Counted from the stretch's first letter, positions 36,601 through 48,831 are shown. The stretch: DNA of 64,000 bases from Myrica gale (GCA_963930655.1 OZ005613.1:8192501-8256500), one strand, 5' to 3'. Translations and numbers: made by a program. The notes: a model not told the origin generated them from the letters alone.

Positions 36601-36986
36601 AAAATAGTGGAGTTTGTGTGACTGTGGAAAGGGGCACCATATATTACGGGCGAATTACAAGTATCATTAAGTTAAACTATTTTGATTCAAAATGTTTTTT
36701 ACTATTCAAATGTGATTGGATTGACACAGCTATTGGTAGGGGATATAAAGTTGATGAGTTTGGATTCGAAATTGTTAATTTTTCACATTTAATGCATACT
36801 GGAGAGCGATTAAGCGATGATCCATTCATCTTGGCATCACAAACATCTCAAGTATACTATGTATCTGATGAAAGACATCCAAATTGGGAAGTAGTTGTCA
36901 AGACTAAACCAATAGATGTGTTTGATGCTGGTAATGGTGAGATGTTTGATGACAAGATGGATGACTATTGTGAGAATGAGCCTTAA
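33608..36986 (+). pseudogene. TNP2-type CACTA transposase, broken
   Basis: The N-terminal transposase-associated domain starts at 33608 with MDKSWMNEKSGTREYV and is interrupted by a stop near 33728. The open stretch to 34155 carries LKDADDPLYEGCTKFSKLTA. TNP2 blocks follow: KELGLGYEKIHVCPNGC (34214), NVRLGLAVDGFNPFGNMS, RAALIWTINDFHAYGYLSGW and RRLACPCC (34513-35409). The DUF4218 region lies at 35533-35844 (LKSHDCHILMQHLMPIAIHR, ending RWMYPIER), and the DUF4216 region at 36558-36986 (FDSKCFLLFKCDW, NFSHLMHTGERL, DDPFILASQTSQVYYV). An intact TNP2 cuts and joins CACTA elements in the nucleus. Here at least four breaks or stops separate the blocks, so no full-length protein is expected. Confidence 0.93.
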
Positions 36987-37221
36987 AATTTCAACATTGA
37001 CCAAGTCCCTGAGAATGTACAAGATGAATTGACATAGTTTAGAAATGATGTGGAAGGAACAACACTAGATATAGCTCAGGAAGTACCTATGGTATGTGAA
37101 TTTCACGATTTGTTTAGCAAGCTTTCATATCTGTTTAGAGAGTCAATTATCTATCTGTTTAATACATTTCTTTTGGACCAAGCATTACAATCACTGTCAT
37201 TCATTTTTTTGTGTAGGTACA

Positions 37222-39154
37222 ATGACGAGGAAGAGGTTTAGGACTATATCCTCATCATCACAGCAAGCTACTCCAGCTACACCAACTACGCCATCATCGC
37301 AGCAGGCTGCGTTACCATCACAGCAGGGTAAGCCACCATCGCATCAAGCTACGACACAATAGGTATGTTAATAACATAAATAGTGATAATTTAAGTTATT
37401 TGTTTGTGAATTTAATTTCACATGTTAAATGTGCAGATAATACTCGAGTTCGTAAAGAGCGTGGTGGGACGTGCATGACTGAAGTGTGGAATTTGAAAGA
37501 GGGCGAATGGATTCCCACCCAATTCAATGAGAATGAGCGGCCGCTAGGTACTGAAGGAGGGATTTTTTCCCAATTCATGGGCAGTGTTGCCCGTGTTCCT
37601 ATCAAATTCCCCTAGATGTTGTAGATTGACGTAGAGTCCCTACGGCAATAAAGGAGGATTGTTGGACACTTATGACGGTATATATTATTTTATATAAGCA
37701 CTTGAAATGCACTTATATAAGTTTAATAATTTATGCACCTAACTCTTGTGGTATATTTTGCAGAAGCAATTTACAATCCCCGAGGGTCCATTGGGGGCTG
37801 TAGTGAAAGATTGGTTCCTCAAAGATCTGGTTGAAAATAGAGGAACTATAAATGTAATTTGAAGACTAAATATTTCAATGAAGCCTTTACGCCTCCTTAT
37901 GTAAAAAGTAAAGCTCCAACAGATGTTAATTTGGAGTAATTTTGCATGTTAGTCAATTTTTGGTATTCTGAAGCAGGACATATATGACATTATTTCTTTG
38001 TATTATGGATTTCATTAATGTACTATTCATTATTAATTTATAATGTCTTGGCATTAATGTAGCGTCGAAATTAAGCCGGGAAAAAAGTCAATCACTGCAG
38101 ACGTCGGTGCACACTGCAGGATCTTGAAGCTTTGCACGTCATGCTCATGAGATGGTACATAGTACTCAATTAGTTTGTTTACTGGTATAGTTGTTATTAT
38201 TAGGATTATTATAAATAATTTACAATTTCATCATTCCATATGGTGTCTGTGATGCATGAAAAAGAGAAACAAGTTATAATTGATCGAGCAGAGCTATATA
38301 AAGCGGTCCATTCATGTTCTGTGAGGTCTCCAATGAATTCGGATGTAGCAGAGAAAATAGTATGTCACTATTACATTCAATTTTGATCTGAATGTGCAAA
38401 TGACTAATAATAATTTAATTGTATGTTCTATTCTTTCAGAGGCAAATGGAGGAGATTCAAGTGAATGATCCAACAATTTCACAAGCCTTGAGCCAATCTA
38501 GAATGGGTGGCAGCATCAGTTGGTCACCATCTGACCGCTATGCACAAGTGATTGGTCCAGAACGACATGGTTGCATTCACGGCGTTGGACTAGAACCATC
38601 TCCTTCATCTCATCCTGCTAACACAGCAGAATATCCACTCAGCCTACATCCTCTAATAGAATGAAGACTATTGAGTCTACAATTTCATCGCTTAAATCTA
38701 TAATCCAAATGATGGCTAAAGCCTGGGTAGAAATTTTTGTTACTTACCCTAACATAATACTATTGATTCTATTTATGTATTTTTCTAGCTAATTGTTTGT
38801 TTAACTTTTGCAGGAGCAACGTGAAAACCAAAATGTTGTGAATCCCAATCCCGACCAGGGACCACCATCACTTCATAGATCATCTCATGCAAGCCGGAAA
38901 ACGTTTGATGGTAAGATACTAACATAAATGAAGATTGCCATTAATTTGATTTTAAGTGTGTACTAAACTCTTGTGTGTTGTATTTATTATTATTTTTTAT
39001 CTTTGTTCATGTTAATATTGTTTGTTAATTTTTCAATATTACAATTGCAGACAATGTTGTTGGTGAGGGTGATGGTGCTGGTGGTAATAGAGATGGTGCA
39101 AATAGTGCGGGAGCAGATGGTGCAAGTGCAGGTGGTGAAGCTGCTAAAGATTAA
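37222..39154 (+). pseudogene. TNP1-like second CACTA gene (plant Ptta/En/Spm type)
   Basis: It probably starts at ATG 37222 (MTRKRFRTISSSSQQATPAT), a Ser/Gln/Pro-rich N-terminus, and continues as several exons. One carries VWNLKEGEWIPTQFNENERP (37430-37615). Another (38440-38664) has NDPTISQALSQSRMGGSISW and VIGPERHGCIHGVG, motifs of the plant Ptta/En/Spm transposase family. The last is Gly/Ala-rich, ending GGEAAKD at 39154. Splice sites such as TTGCAG before 39050 are plausible. Stops around 37613 and 37860 suggest decay. The family protein is thought to bind the subterminal repeats. Confidence 0.7.
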
Positions 39155-39389
39155 AGTTATTATTATTTGTTGTTAAATGTCATTACTTGCTAGTTTATAG
39201 ACTACTGAGAAATTTTTAGAACGTATTTGTGTTTGATGCAAAACTTGTAAGACGTGGTTATTTAGTCAATGATGAAATATATTTTGTTTTAGTACAATTT
39301 TCTATTACAGCTTTTTTAATATTGATTTAGTGGCATTTTAAAACGTTGGACGAAAATAAAAACAATAAAAAAAGAGTAAAACTCTAGCA

Positions 39390-39840
39390 TAGACCCTTTA
39401 GCGGGGGTCGAAAAAACGCTGCGAAAGACACGTACCAACATTTCCAGAAACGCTGCAAAAAAAATCCTCTTTGAGTTTATAGCGGCAGTCTCGATCACTG
39501 CTATATGACAACCGTTATATAACTTAGGGTCTATAGCGGCGGTCGAGACTGCTGCTATATGACCGCCGCGATAGAGCTTCGGGTCTATAGCGGCGGTCGA
39601 GACCGCTACTGTATAACCGGCGCTATAGACCCATAGTTCTATCGCGGCAGTCGCAACCGCTGCTAAATGACCGCCGCTATAGACCCAAGGTTTTCACCAG
39701 CGGTCTCAAAAACCTCCGCGATAGCCTACCGTGATGGTAATATAGTAGCGATCGCGACCCGCCGCTAAAAAATCGCTGCTAATGATTTAGTAGTGCTTTT
39801 TTTACCTTTAGTGGCAGTTTCCGACCACCGCTAAAGGTTG
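39390..39840 (-). repeat. Right subterminal repeat array of the CACTA element
   Basis: The array has repeated TATAGCGGCGGTCGAGAC and GACCGCCGCTATAGA units of about 45-60 bp, mirroring the left array, then CCACCGCTAAAGG just before the terminus. The copies are more regular than on the left. Confidence 0.85.
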
Positions 39841-39854
39841 TTTTTTTTGTAGTG

Positions 39855-40901
39855 GGCCCCACTATTCTCTTCTCTCTATATTCCCTCTCACTTTAGAATT
39901 TATTGCCATGGTGGTTCTGATTTTGAGAGCTATGACTTTTTAGGTAAAATTCATTAATTAAATACATTAGTTATCATATAAGCACAACACAGTACATTAA
40001 AAAAAAGAGCATAAAAAAGGAATAGATCCCGTTTCTGGCCGACGGTACTCAGGCCAATACAAACACATTGAGTTGAATCCACGCAATGTTCGCACAAATC
40101 AATATTATTATGCCCTGCTGGATTTGTGAGTCATACGATCCCGTTTTGCAACCCTTCAAATCATGAGCACGATTAATTTTCTTTTACCCCACCTTGGATT
40201 CTCCAACAGGTTGACTGAAGTGTTTCCTGGTCAACAATGTCCACTTTACCGTGATTATAAAACAGTGAAGATACGGTATTTGAAGGCATTGAATCTAACG
40301 TAAGATGTATTTTTCTATTGGCAAGCCAAACTCGTAAAATCTTCCTCCCACGTGGTACTTCTTAGTATCCGTGCCCCCATTGTTCGGATGTAAAATAAAG
40401 AACAGTGTAACAAACATCCGTCTTCTTTGGATTGGTTACATTGGTCGGTGTGGAAGCCAAGTTGCAGGTACTTTCATCGGATTTTGAGACTTCCAATCAA
40501 GGAGGATTCCCCGTACTGGTCATGCAGTTTCATCAACTTCGGGGAATCATAAAACAAGTACTTCTACATGGAAGTTCTCAAAAATGGTATCAGGAAGCTG
40601 TCCGGAATGGGTTCTTTCCTAGACATTTCCAATAGGGGAGATTTAGCTGGCGCTAGCTATAAGTGTGTTATTAATTAGCAGAAGAATGAATATTTTTCTT
40701 CCTTGGAAGCAAGGATGGATTCAATGTGTACGAGCCTACTCTACAAACTGGAAGATAACCATGTTGACTGTGACCTATATGAATAGGTCTACAAGGGATC
40801 TAATGGATGAACAGAACTCACTCCTCTTCGGAAGAGGGGTTTAAAACTTTTCTTCTACAGGATTTGAGTAACCTGTTGGAATTTGGGATTATTATATCAT
40901 A
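39855..40901. other. Unassigned DNA between the CACTA element and the tandem duplication
   Basis: No gene is recognised. A frame at 40432-40635 has no visible domain. Confidence 0.4.
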
Positions 40902-41746
40902 ACATTGATGCTCATATTCGAACATACCCATTGGATGGTGATGTACTTCCATGGAGGGGTCAACTAAGTGATGCGTCAGTTCGAAGTGAGGTGACTTCTC
41001 GTAAAGTCAAAATGCTTCATGAAGTGTTGTAAGGAAATCTATAAATAGATGTTGAATGATTTATTTCATTTAATCCAATCTTCTCTATTTCTTGAAAACA
41101 TATTGTCGATTTACTTCCTAGATTTCTTACCCTAACGAGCTTCCAAGATTGATCATTCTATACAATAGTTTGATGAGCGATTCTTCAAAATCCAACATAA
41201 CCTATATATATATATATCCCCTAAATGGCTGAGATCGACAACCCTAATAAGCATACCCAAAAGAAGCAATACGCTTGAAATGACAAATCTATTGTACATT
41301 CCCTCAAAAAACCTGCTGGAAATAGCAATTTCCAAAATCCAAGTACTTCAAGATCTACTAATCAGAGTCAAGAAACCTGCCACGCTCTACAACGGCAATA
41401 CATGATGGAAAACAGCCGGTCAGGCAACCCTTAAAAATGCGACACTAAGACCAAACTCATCAATCCACATGAAGGCACAATAGCAAAAGAGCTCCAATAA
41501 CTTATTTGCTGGTATAGGCAACTAACTCACACAGTTATAGCGAATAAACCCAAGGGCTCTAAATAAACACCGAGCGCGCGTCGCAGCCTCGTTATTGGAC
41601 ACCAGCCCCCAACATGTTAGATATCTTTCGAGGTTCTCTCTATCGTTATTATACTGTGTGGATCATTAGTTAATTTGTTGAAAACTTCTTGGGGATCTAG
41701 AAGTAGTTTTCTTGTATAAATTAAGCCACCTTCGAGGGTGTAGAGG

Positions 41747-42778
41747 TGGTTCGGTTATTGTGCAAAGCACAATGGTGTGAAGTGATGCGAAGCAACGGCT
41801 GAGATGGAGAGTTGATGATCAAACGGTCACAAACTTGACACATCATTTAATGAATTCTCACCTGTATGAAGATGCGACCCGACCTGACCCTTGAAAATCT
41901 CAACATGTCGCCTGTGAAACCATCCCTTCCAACCCGTTTGCCTCTTCAGATCTCCCTTCGCTTACCTCTTCATCGTTGAGACCAGATCACCTTAGCTTCA
42001 CAGAGTCCAAGACATCCGAAATCCATCTGGTGATGGTGATGGTGATGGCGAGGCTGTTGCTGGTTAGTTCAGTTGAATTCTTTAGGTGATTGTCCATGGT
42101 GTTCTTTATAGTTCCAGTTGCATTCTTAAAACCATCCTGGCAAGTATGTAGGAAATTATCTACCGAACTTTGTCACGTTTTGAGATCATCTATGGCTTGT
42201 GAGAATGGTTTTTTTTACCGATTTCATAACACCCAAAATCATTACTTCCCTTGAATTATTAAGAACTAGAAGGAAGATTTGCTACTCGAAGAGAAACCCA
42301 AAACCTTCAGCTTCCAATGGGGGAGACGAAACCCACTGGAGGAAGAGATACGAATTTGTAGAAAGATTCACAATGGGAATACGTGAAATTTGAGGTGAGC
42401 TAGTACAATTCCAAGCAGTCGCGATCCAAAATGAAGAGGTGTCAAAAGATTCAGAGAACCGGCCCACCGGAGGAAGAGGTGTGATTTTGGGTAAGTCAAT
42501 CTGTCACCATTGAAGACCAACTGTCGCTGGAGTGATTTCGATTTCCTTTCAGACGGGTGGAAGAGCAACGACGAAAGACACTGAGAAGTTGGCATTCAGC
42601 TGTTTTTGTTTTCTAAACAGGTGGGCGAGTTCGGTTATCTGGATGGAGTACGGGTCGGCGATTTGGATCTTTTATTAAATGACGTGGCAACATTACAACT
42701 GCCCGATTGCGAACTTCTTATCTCAGCCAGTGCTTCATAGAGCTTCGCACCATTGTGCTTTGCACAATAACCGAACCC
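41747..42778. mobile_element. Mutator-like element (MULE), non-autonomous, copy 1
   Basis: The left end TGGTTCGGTTATTGTGCAAA and the inverted right end GGGTTCGGTTATTGTGCAAA agree at 19 of 20 bases, and similarity goes on through CACAATGGTG(T/C)GAAG. A 9-bp direct repeat GTGTAGAGG flanks both sides (41738-41746 and 42779-42787), the hallmark of Mutator transposition. The 1,032-bp interior is GC-richer than its surroundings and encodes no transposase. It may carry captured host sequence (Pack-MULE), which cannot be shown without a search. Confidence 0.9.
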
Positions 42779-43634
42779 GTGTAGAGGATACATTGATGCT
42801 CATATTCGAACATACCCATTGGATGGTGATGTACTTCCATGGAGGGGTCAACTAAGTGATGCGTCAGTTCGAAGTGAGGTGACTTCTCGTAAAGTCAAAA
42901 TGCTTCATGAAGTGTTGTAAGGAAATCTATAAATAGATGTTGAATGATTTATTTCATTTAATCCAATCTTCTCTATTTCTTGAAAACATATTGTCGATTT
43001 ACTTCCTAGATTTCTTACCCTAACGAGCTTCCAAGATTGATCATTCTATACAATAGTTTGATGAGCGATTCTTCAAAATCCAACATAACCTATATATATA
43101 TATATCCCCTAAATGGCTGAGATCGACAACCCTAATAAGCATACCCAAAAGAAGCAATACGCTTGAAATGACAAATCTATTGTACATTCCCTCAAAAAAC
43201 CTGCTGGAAATAGCAATTTCCAAAATCCAAGTACTTCAAGATCTACTAATCAGAGTCAAGAAACCTGCCACGCTCTACAACGGCAATACATGATGGAAAA
43301 CAGCCGGTCAGGCAACCCTTAAAAATGCGACACTAAGACCAAACTCATCAATCCACATGAAGGCACAATAGCAAAAGAGCTCCAATAACTTATTTGCTGG
43401 TATAGGCAACTAACTCACACAGTTATAGCGAATAAACCCAAGGGCTCTAAATAAACACCGAGCGCGCGTCGCAGCCTCGTTATTGGACACCAGCCCCCAA
43501 CATGTTAGATATCTTTCGAGGTTCTCTCTATCGTTATTATACTGTGTGGATCATTAGTTAATTTGTTGAAAACTTCTTGGGGATCTAGAAGTAGTTTTCT
43601 TGTATAAATTAAGCCACCTTCGAGGGTGTAGAGG

Positions 43635-44666
43635 TGGTTCGGTTATTGTGCAAAGCACAATGGTGTGAAGTGATGCGAAGCAACGGCTGAGATGGAGAGT
43701 TGATGATCAAACGGTCACAAACTTGACACATCATTTAATGAATTCTCACCTGTATGAAGATGCGACCCGACCTGACCCTTGAAAATCTCAACATGTCGCC
43801 TGTGAAACCATCCCTTCCAACCCGTTTGCCTCTTCAGATCTCCCTTCGCTTACCTCTTCATCGTTGAGACCAGATCACCTTAGCTTCACAGAGTCCAAGA
43901 CATCCGAAATCCATCTGGTGATGGTGATGGTGATGGCGAGGCTGTTGCTGGTTAGTTCAGTTGAATTCTTTAGGTGATTGTCCATGGTGTTCTTTATAGT
44001 TCCAGTTGCATTCTTAAAACCATCCTGGCAAGTATGTAGGAAATTATCTACCGAACTTTGTCACGTTTTGAGATCATCTATGGCTTGTGAGAATGGTTTT
44101 TTTTACCGATTTCATAACACCCAAAATCATTACTTCCCTTGAATTATTAAGAACTAGAAGGAAGATTTGCTACTCGAAGAGAAACCCAAAACCTTCAGCT
44201 TCCAATGGGGGAGACGAAACCCACTGGAGGAAGAGATACGAATTTGTAGAAAGATTCACAATGGGAATACGTGAAATTTGAGGTGAGCTAGTACAATTCC
44301 AAGCAGTCGCGATCCAAAATGAAGAGGTGTCAAAAGATTCAGAGAACCGGCCCACCGGAGGAAGAGGTGTGATTTTGGGTAAGTCAATCTGTCACCATTG
44401 AAGACCAACTGTCGCTGGAGTGATTTCGATTTCCTTTCAGACGGGTGGAAGAGCAACGACGAAAGACACTGAGAAGTTGGCATTCAGCTGTTTTTGTTTT
44501 CTAAACAGGTGGGCGAGTTCGGTTATCTGGATGGAGTACGGGTCGGCGATTTGGATCTTTTATTAAATGACGTGGCAACATTACAACTGCCCGATTGCGA
44601 ACTTCTTATCTCAGCCAGTGCTTCATAGAGCTTCGCACCATTGTGCTTTGCACAATAACCGAACCC
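43635..44666. mobile_element. Mutator-like element, copy 2 by tandem duplication
   Basis: This is the same 1,032-bp element as at 41747, displaced by 1,888 bp, with the same 9-bp flanking repeats. Because surrounding DNA is duplicated too, it arose by segmental duplication and not by a second transposition. Confidence 0.9.
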
Positions 44667-44677
44667 GTGTAGAGGAT

Positions 44678-45330
44678 ACAGGAATTAAGCTTATTATAAG
44701 GTCAGGTGATATAGTTGCCCGGATTTTTTTTCTGTCCTAGACTCCATTAATCTATATAGCCGAACCATTTAGACATCTAATACATTTTTTTCTTTTTCTC
44801 ACTCCAATATCATTTTATTATAACCATGCTTTAAGCGGCCCCACTAGATAGTGTTATATATGTCATAAAATTAGGGGTTATGATCATATATAGAAGTTGC
44901 CATCTCCATGGACAATGCTAACATATGAACAGCATTATCGATATTGAAGTATTGCGACCTAAAACATGCAGTTGCACAGTGAAATATGGTAATAATAGTA
45001 GGTTTATGTCGGCCTAGAAACTTCTATTTTCGACGAGAATCCTCCAAGAAATGCTAGTAAATGTTCAAGTAGTACTCTGGGATGGATTGATCCTATCATA
45101 ATGTAATATATAAAAGCTAGGGCCCCTCTGTACGTTCTACGAAAGCCCTAATATTATTCTCTTATATTGATTCACGTTTCTACAAAAATCTAGTTGAAGC
45201 ATGCCAGCTTAAATATTGTTAAACTTGTAACATGGCTAGAATTGTCTGGAATTAAGATTTCAGCTAAAAGGATTGACCGTTCAAACCTTCCTAGAATTGT
45301 CTGTGATCTAGTGTCTTCTGTAAGTCGTTG
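44678..45330. other. Intergenic DNA
   Basis: No gene, repeat family or clear element end is recognised. Confidence 0.4.
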
Positions 45331-45336
45331 CATTGC

Positions 45337-45349
45337 CTATAAATAGGCT
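45337..45349 (+). promoter_or_regulatory. TATA box-like promoter element
   Basis: CTATAAATAGGC is a strong plant TATA match. An ATG opens about 70 bp downstream at 45416, the spacing expected for a short plant leader. Confidence 0.5.
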
Positions 45350-45415
45350 ATCATGTCTCATTAGTTCAGAACTTAGCAACAACTATACAGCAAGATAAGA
45401 GCTTGTATTTCAATA

Positions 45416-45559
45416 ATGGGGACCTTCAAATTTCATAGGGTGAACATGTACAATGAAGAGTGCCTTAAGAAAGGGTCGTTACGAGGTAGCCAGAGGATAG
45501 TTCTAGTATGGATCTTATTCTATAGTCCTGCAGCATACAAGAATCAATTGCATATATAA
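45416..45559 (+). CDS. Unrecognised 47-aa frame behind a TATA box, possible gene remnant
   Basis: The frame starts MGTFKFHRVNMYNEECLKKG and stops at 45557-45559. Further short frames follow at 45781-46005 and 46348-46581 (ending PGYIPTALSMKQE) with ordinary protein-like composition. They could be exons or fragments of one decayed host gene, but no domain is recognised and no splice model was convincing. Confidence 0.3.
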   Translation: MGTFKFHRVNMYNEECLKKGSLRGSQRIVLVWILFYSPAAYKNQLHI

Positions 45560-46581
45560 ACGGTTGCTTCTGCTGAGATTGGTGATAATTTAATTCCCAC
45601 AACGTATGTATGTATGCCTCTTATCGCCAATAGTGTCCCTAGCCTTCAGCCGTACGTCTTTTCTCTCTTCACCAATGTTAATGATGCTATTGTTCTCAAA
45701 AGCTAATAAGCTTCTAGTATATATATATAAATGTTAGGCTCAAATGCACGCTAAAACTAACAGCTTGTCCCCTATTAATCATGGTTACGAAGAAAACCCT
45801 GGAGGACAAGAAAAGGATGTACCGAAGAGATTTTTTTGTTTTTGTTTTAACAATGTGGATTGGACCCGTTACCTCAAATTCAGATAGATGGAATAATGAG
45901 CTGCAAACAAGTTTGATTAGACAGATCAAAGAGAAAGGACAACGTAAGAATAACTCTCAGCTAGGTGCTCCGTATCCAGTTTCCAACATGACTATTGGTG
46001 TCTAAAGCTGGATGGAGAATGGAATCGCCCTTTAACAGGAGCTGGTCAGATGGTAAAGTTGCAAACTTCCGTTTCCTATGAAGAATATAATAGCTAGGAA
46101 TGCTTGCCTCGCCATTGATTGATTTCATTTTAGGGGACCAAACATCATTGCCGCCTGAACTAAAAAACTCTGTATGTTTGCCGAAATTCATGACGGCGAG
46201 TAGGTAGACTCGTAGTATTTACATGTCAGAGTGCCAAAGTAACTACCTTTTCTCTTTCCTTTTCCGTTGTTTTTGTTCTGGTTTTCCACGAGTTGAATAT
46301 GCTAATCAGCCCTGTCTCCTTAATTTACGTCCTTATTTTATATTCTATTGGAAACCAGGGAACAGAAGCTCGCTAGCAGCCTTGGTATTTCCACATGTAA
46401 AATTAGTAAATTGCCACAGGATATATATAGTTTAACAACAGCCACGAGAAACTGCGATGAAAGAAACATTAAAGAAGCACCAGTGCCTGCAGAAGAACTT
46501 CTTCGAATGTGCAGAATAGGTTATACGGTCGTTAAGGTTCCAGGATATATACCTACGGCCTTGTCAATGAAACAAGAGTAA

Positions 46582-47447
46582 AAACATGAAAAAGGAAAAG
46601 ATTCAACATAATTAAGAACGTACTTGAGTACAAACAAAACATATTGGCATATGGGATTTGTCTCTAATAATCACATATAATTATTTCAATATTGATAACA
46701 TCTAGCCACAAACCGAAACAATAAGGCAAAAGGGAGAAAAGAAAAAGATGTTGCAAGCTCCCACTGGTTGGTGCAGCTTTATTTGTTATATTGGTCTTGA
46801 AACCTGCTTCCAAAATTTAAGTATAATCTCAATCAGCTACAATTTGATCTTTATGGTCTCAATTGGCTAGCTAATTCTTCTTTTATTTGATCAGAGTCAA
46901 GATATCACCAGAAGATTAAAAGTAAACTGAAAGAGAAAGACATAATTATTTGATCCGAGTCGAGTTTCTATAAGGAAATTGAGCTGCTAGCAATCGATTA
47001 AAACACATAATTATTCCCTTAAAAAAACTACCAAACTATACTAATTAGAAACATCAGGAAGTAGTAAAAAGTGGGAAAGAAATTTTAAATTGTAGTACCT
47101 TTCCATCTTTCGGAATCTTGAATTGATTAAACTACAGGAGTTACGTTATGATTTACATTTTAGAATAGAAAAATGGAGTCTGACTTGGAGTTCACTGAAT
47201 CCAATAATTTCGTACTGCTCTGATTGAATAATGTTATGGGCAGTTTTGATGAAGGGATTCATTAAGTCGAACAGCACTAACGTGTAGCTTTGGTTTTGAG
47301 GAACTAGCTAGTTTAACTAGAGTCGCCAAACAAAGAACTGAAGAAGAACAAGAGTAATGTATACGGACACCAATGTTCTAGCTCCTCGCCCCAAATATAC
47401 CTCCCCCGAGGGTGCTAAGGAATTTCGTTCCAATTGTTTTCAACTTG
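46582..47447. other. Intergenic DNA and probable WOX 3' flank
   Basis: AT-rich DNA without a recognisable gene. The part nearest 47447 is presumably the 3' untranslated region of the minus-strand WOX gene. Confidence 0.4.
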
Positions 47448-48831
47448 CTAATTTGTGGATCTACTTACCAGGAAATAGCTATCACCATGCTGTAGGCCCT
47501 GCATCAAGAAGCCAAACTCATTTACAGCTACTGGCACTCCAGAGGAATGGACCAATACTACGTCCTGATCAAACAATGCTTTCGTGTCAAGTGGTCCTCT
47601 TGGAACTTCCGTTGCAACCCCATTGATAAACACTGTGATGAATCCTGAAAAATGTAAAGTTTGTCAGTTCAATTGAGGAGAAAATTGAGATCTCAGCTTA
47701 TTGAAAGTGGAGCTTCAAGGATTATTTATTTCTTAATCATGAGTTCCCTGCTCTGAATTTAAAATAAACTTGGATCGTTATCAGAAAGGTGTAAGAGTAC
47801 TATTACATATAAGTTGACACCGATGGACTGTTCTGAGAGCTATGTAGAAAATAGAAGAACTAATACTATTGAGTTATACGAAAGGAAAGTAGCAAGAGCC
47901 CTCTTTTTTGAAGGTCATGAGGTGCATCTTTCATACTAGTACTCAAGGAAAATTAGTGTTTTACTCTACACAGTCCTCATCCTAATTAATTTGACCAAGA
48001 TAGTTTTGGACTTCTAAATTTAATTAACAGATATTATTTAGGGTAATACGTATAATTATTTACTAACCAAGGAAGCTTATTTGTGTGTTGCTTCAGAAAA
48101 CCAGGGATCATCAGTACTATCTTTTTAGAGAAGTCAGGTACAAAATTGGATTTCTCAGAGAGGAAAAATTGGATTTCCAAGCAAGACTAAAGGAATTACT
48201 TAAATTGAAGAGTATGGATCAAAGCTAATTATTTTTCGAGACTGGACGTTATATATCTCAGAAACTAAATCAGCCATTTACCAATTTGGTACTGCAAATT
48301 TGAAGTATCCGAAGGACATAAACCAGGCGTTAGCACCGAGCCCTGCTCGATTTCGGGGAAGCCCATTTGGCCAGATAGTGAAAATAAACAGTGATCAACG
48401 CCATTGTTGCACATAACGCCAGACGAGGACGAGGAACCAAGATGATAAGAAGATGGAGACGAAACGAAAGAAGATGATAAAGGCCCGAAACCCAAAGCCG
48501 AGCCACTCTCGAACTGAGTTGCACCACTGGCTACTTGTGCCTGAGTTCTTTGTTCAAGGTTGGCCTGCATCTGGCGTTGTCGGCGGCGAGATCGTGAGCG
48601 TCGGTTCTGGAACCAGTAGAAGACGTTTGCATCTCCGACTGAACCGAATTTCTCTAGCAGTTTCCTTATTCTCACCGTTTCATCTTTGGGTGGATTTACC
48701 ATTCCGCTGTTGAAGATAGACTCCAGTATAAGGATTTGCTCTGGCTTGGGAGTCCACCTTGACCTGACTGGTTCATGATTTCCCTCCGCGCGTTGTCTCG
48801 GACTATTAGGGTCTTGCCCTTGATCTTCCAT
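47448..48831 (-). CDS. WOX11: WUSCHEL-related homeobox protein, WOX11/12 type
   Basis: Two exons on the minus strand, 48831-48282 and 47644-47448, join in frame across a 637-bp GT-AG intron (exon end CAAATTG, acceptor TTTTTCAG) into 248 residues. The start [11 protein letters not shown] is preferred over an upstream in-frame ATG because it matches the family N-terminus. The homeodomain (about 22-86) is of the enlarged WOX kind, with [35 protein letters not shown] and helix 3 [13 protein letters not shown] (70-82). Exon 2 encodes the conserved tail with [27 protein letters not shown] and [10 protein letters not shown], characteristic of WOX11/WOX12. These nuclear factors drive root founder cell fate in adventitious and crown rooting downstream of auxin. 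Residues 95-170 are Ser-rich. No canonical WUS box is seen, as expected outside the WUS clade. WOX11 versus WOX12 cannot be separated here. Confidence 0.95.

Larger units (their letters stand above)
30691..39854 (+). mobile_element. 9.2-kb CACTA (En/Spm) transposon with decayed TNP2 and TNP1-like genes
   Basis: The left end CACTACAAAAAAAACAGG and the inverted right end CACTACAAAAAAAACAAC match over 16 bases. Inside each terminus is an array of GCGGCGGTC/GCTAAA repeats in opposite orientation, the usual CACTA subterminal architecture. Two coding units on the plus strand follow the classic order, TNP2 transposase and a TNP1-like gene. The flanking trinucleotides (CCC and GGC) do not form a matching duplication. 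The transposase has several stops and frameshifts, so it is no longer autonomous. Confidence 0.93.
40902..44677. repeat. 1,888-bp tandem duplication
   Basis: Copy 1 is 40902-42789 and copy 2 is 42790-44677. Every open frame in copy 1 recurs unchanged 1,888 bp later, and I found no base difference in reading the copies side by side. The trinucleotide ACA is present at both outer breakpoints and at the junction. Each copy holds a Mutator-like element plus 836 bp to its left; the right breakpoint lies 11 bp outside the Mutator end. Confidence 0.95.

Noticed and set aside
42199-44483. Several 60-75 aa frames repeated in the tandem copies
   Set aside because: They are identical only because the DNA is duplicated, and none shows a domain or start context.
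48453-48713. 86-aa plus-strand frame
   Set aside because: Antisense shadow of the WOX homeodomain exon.
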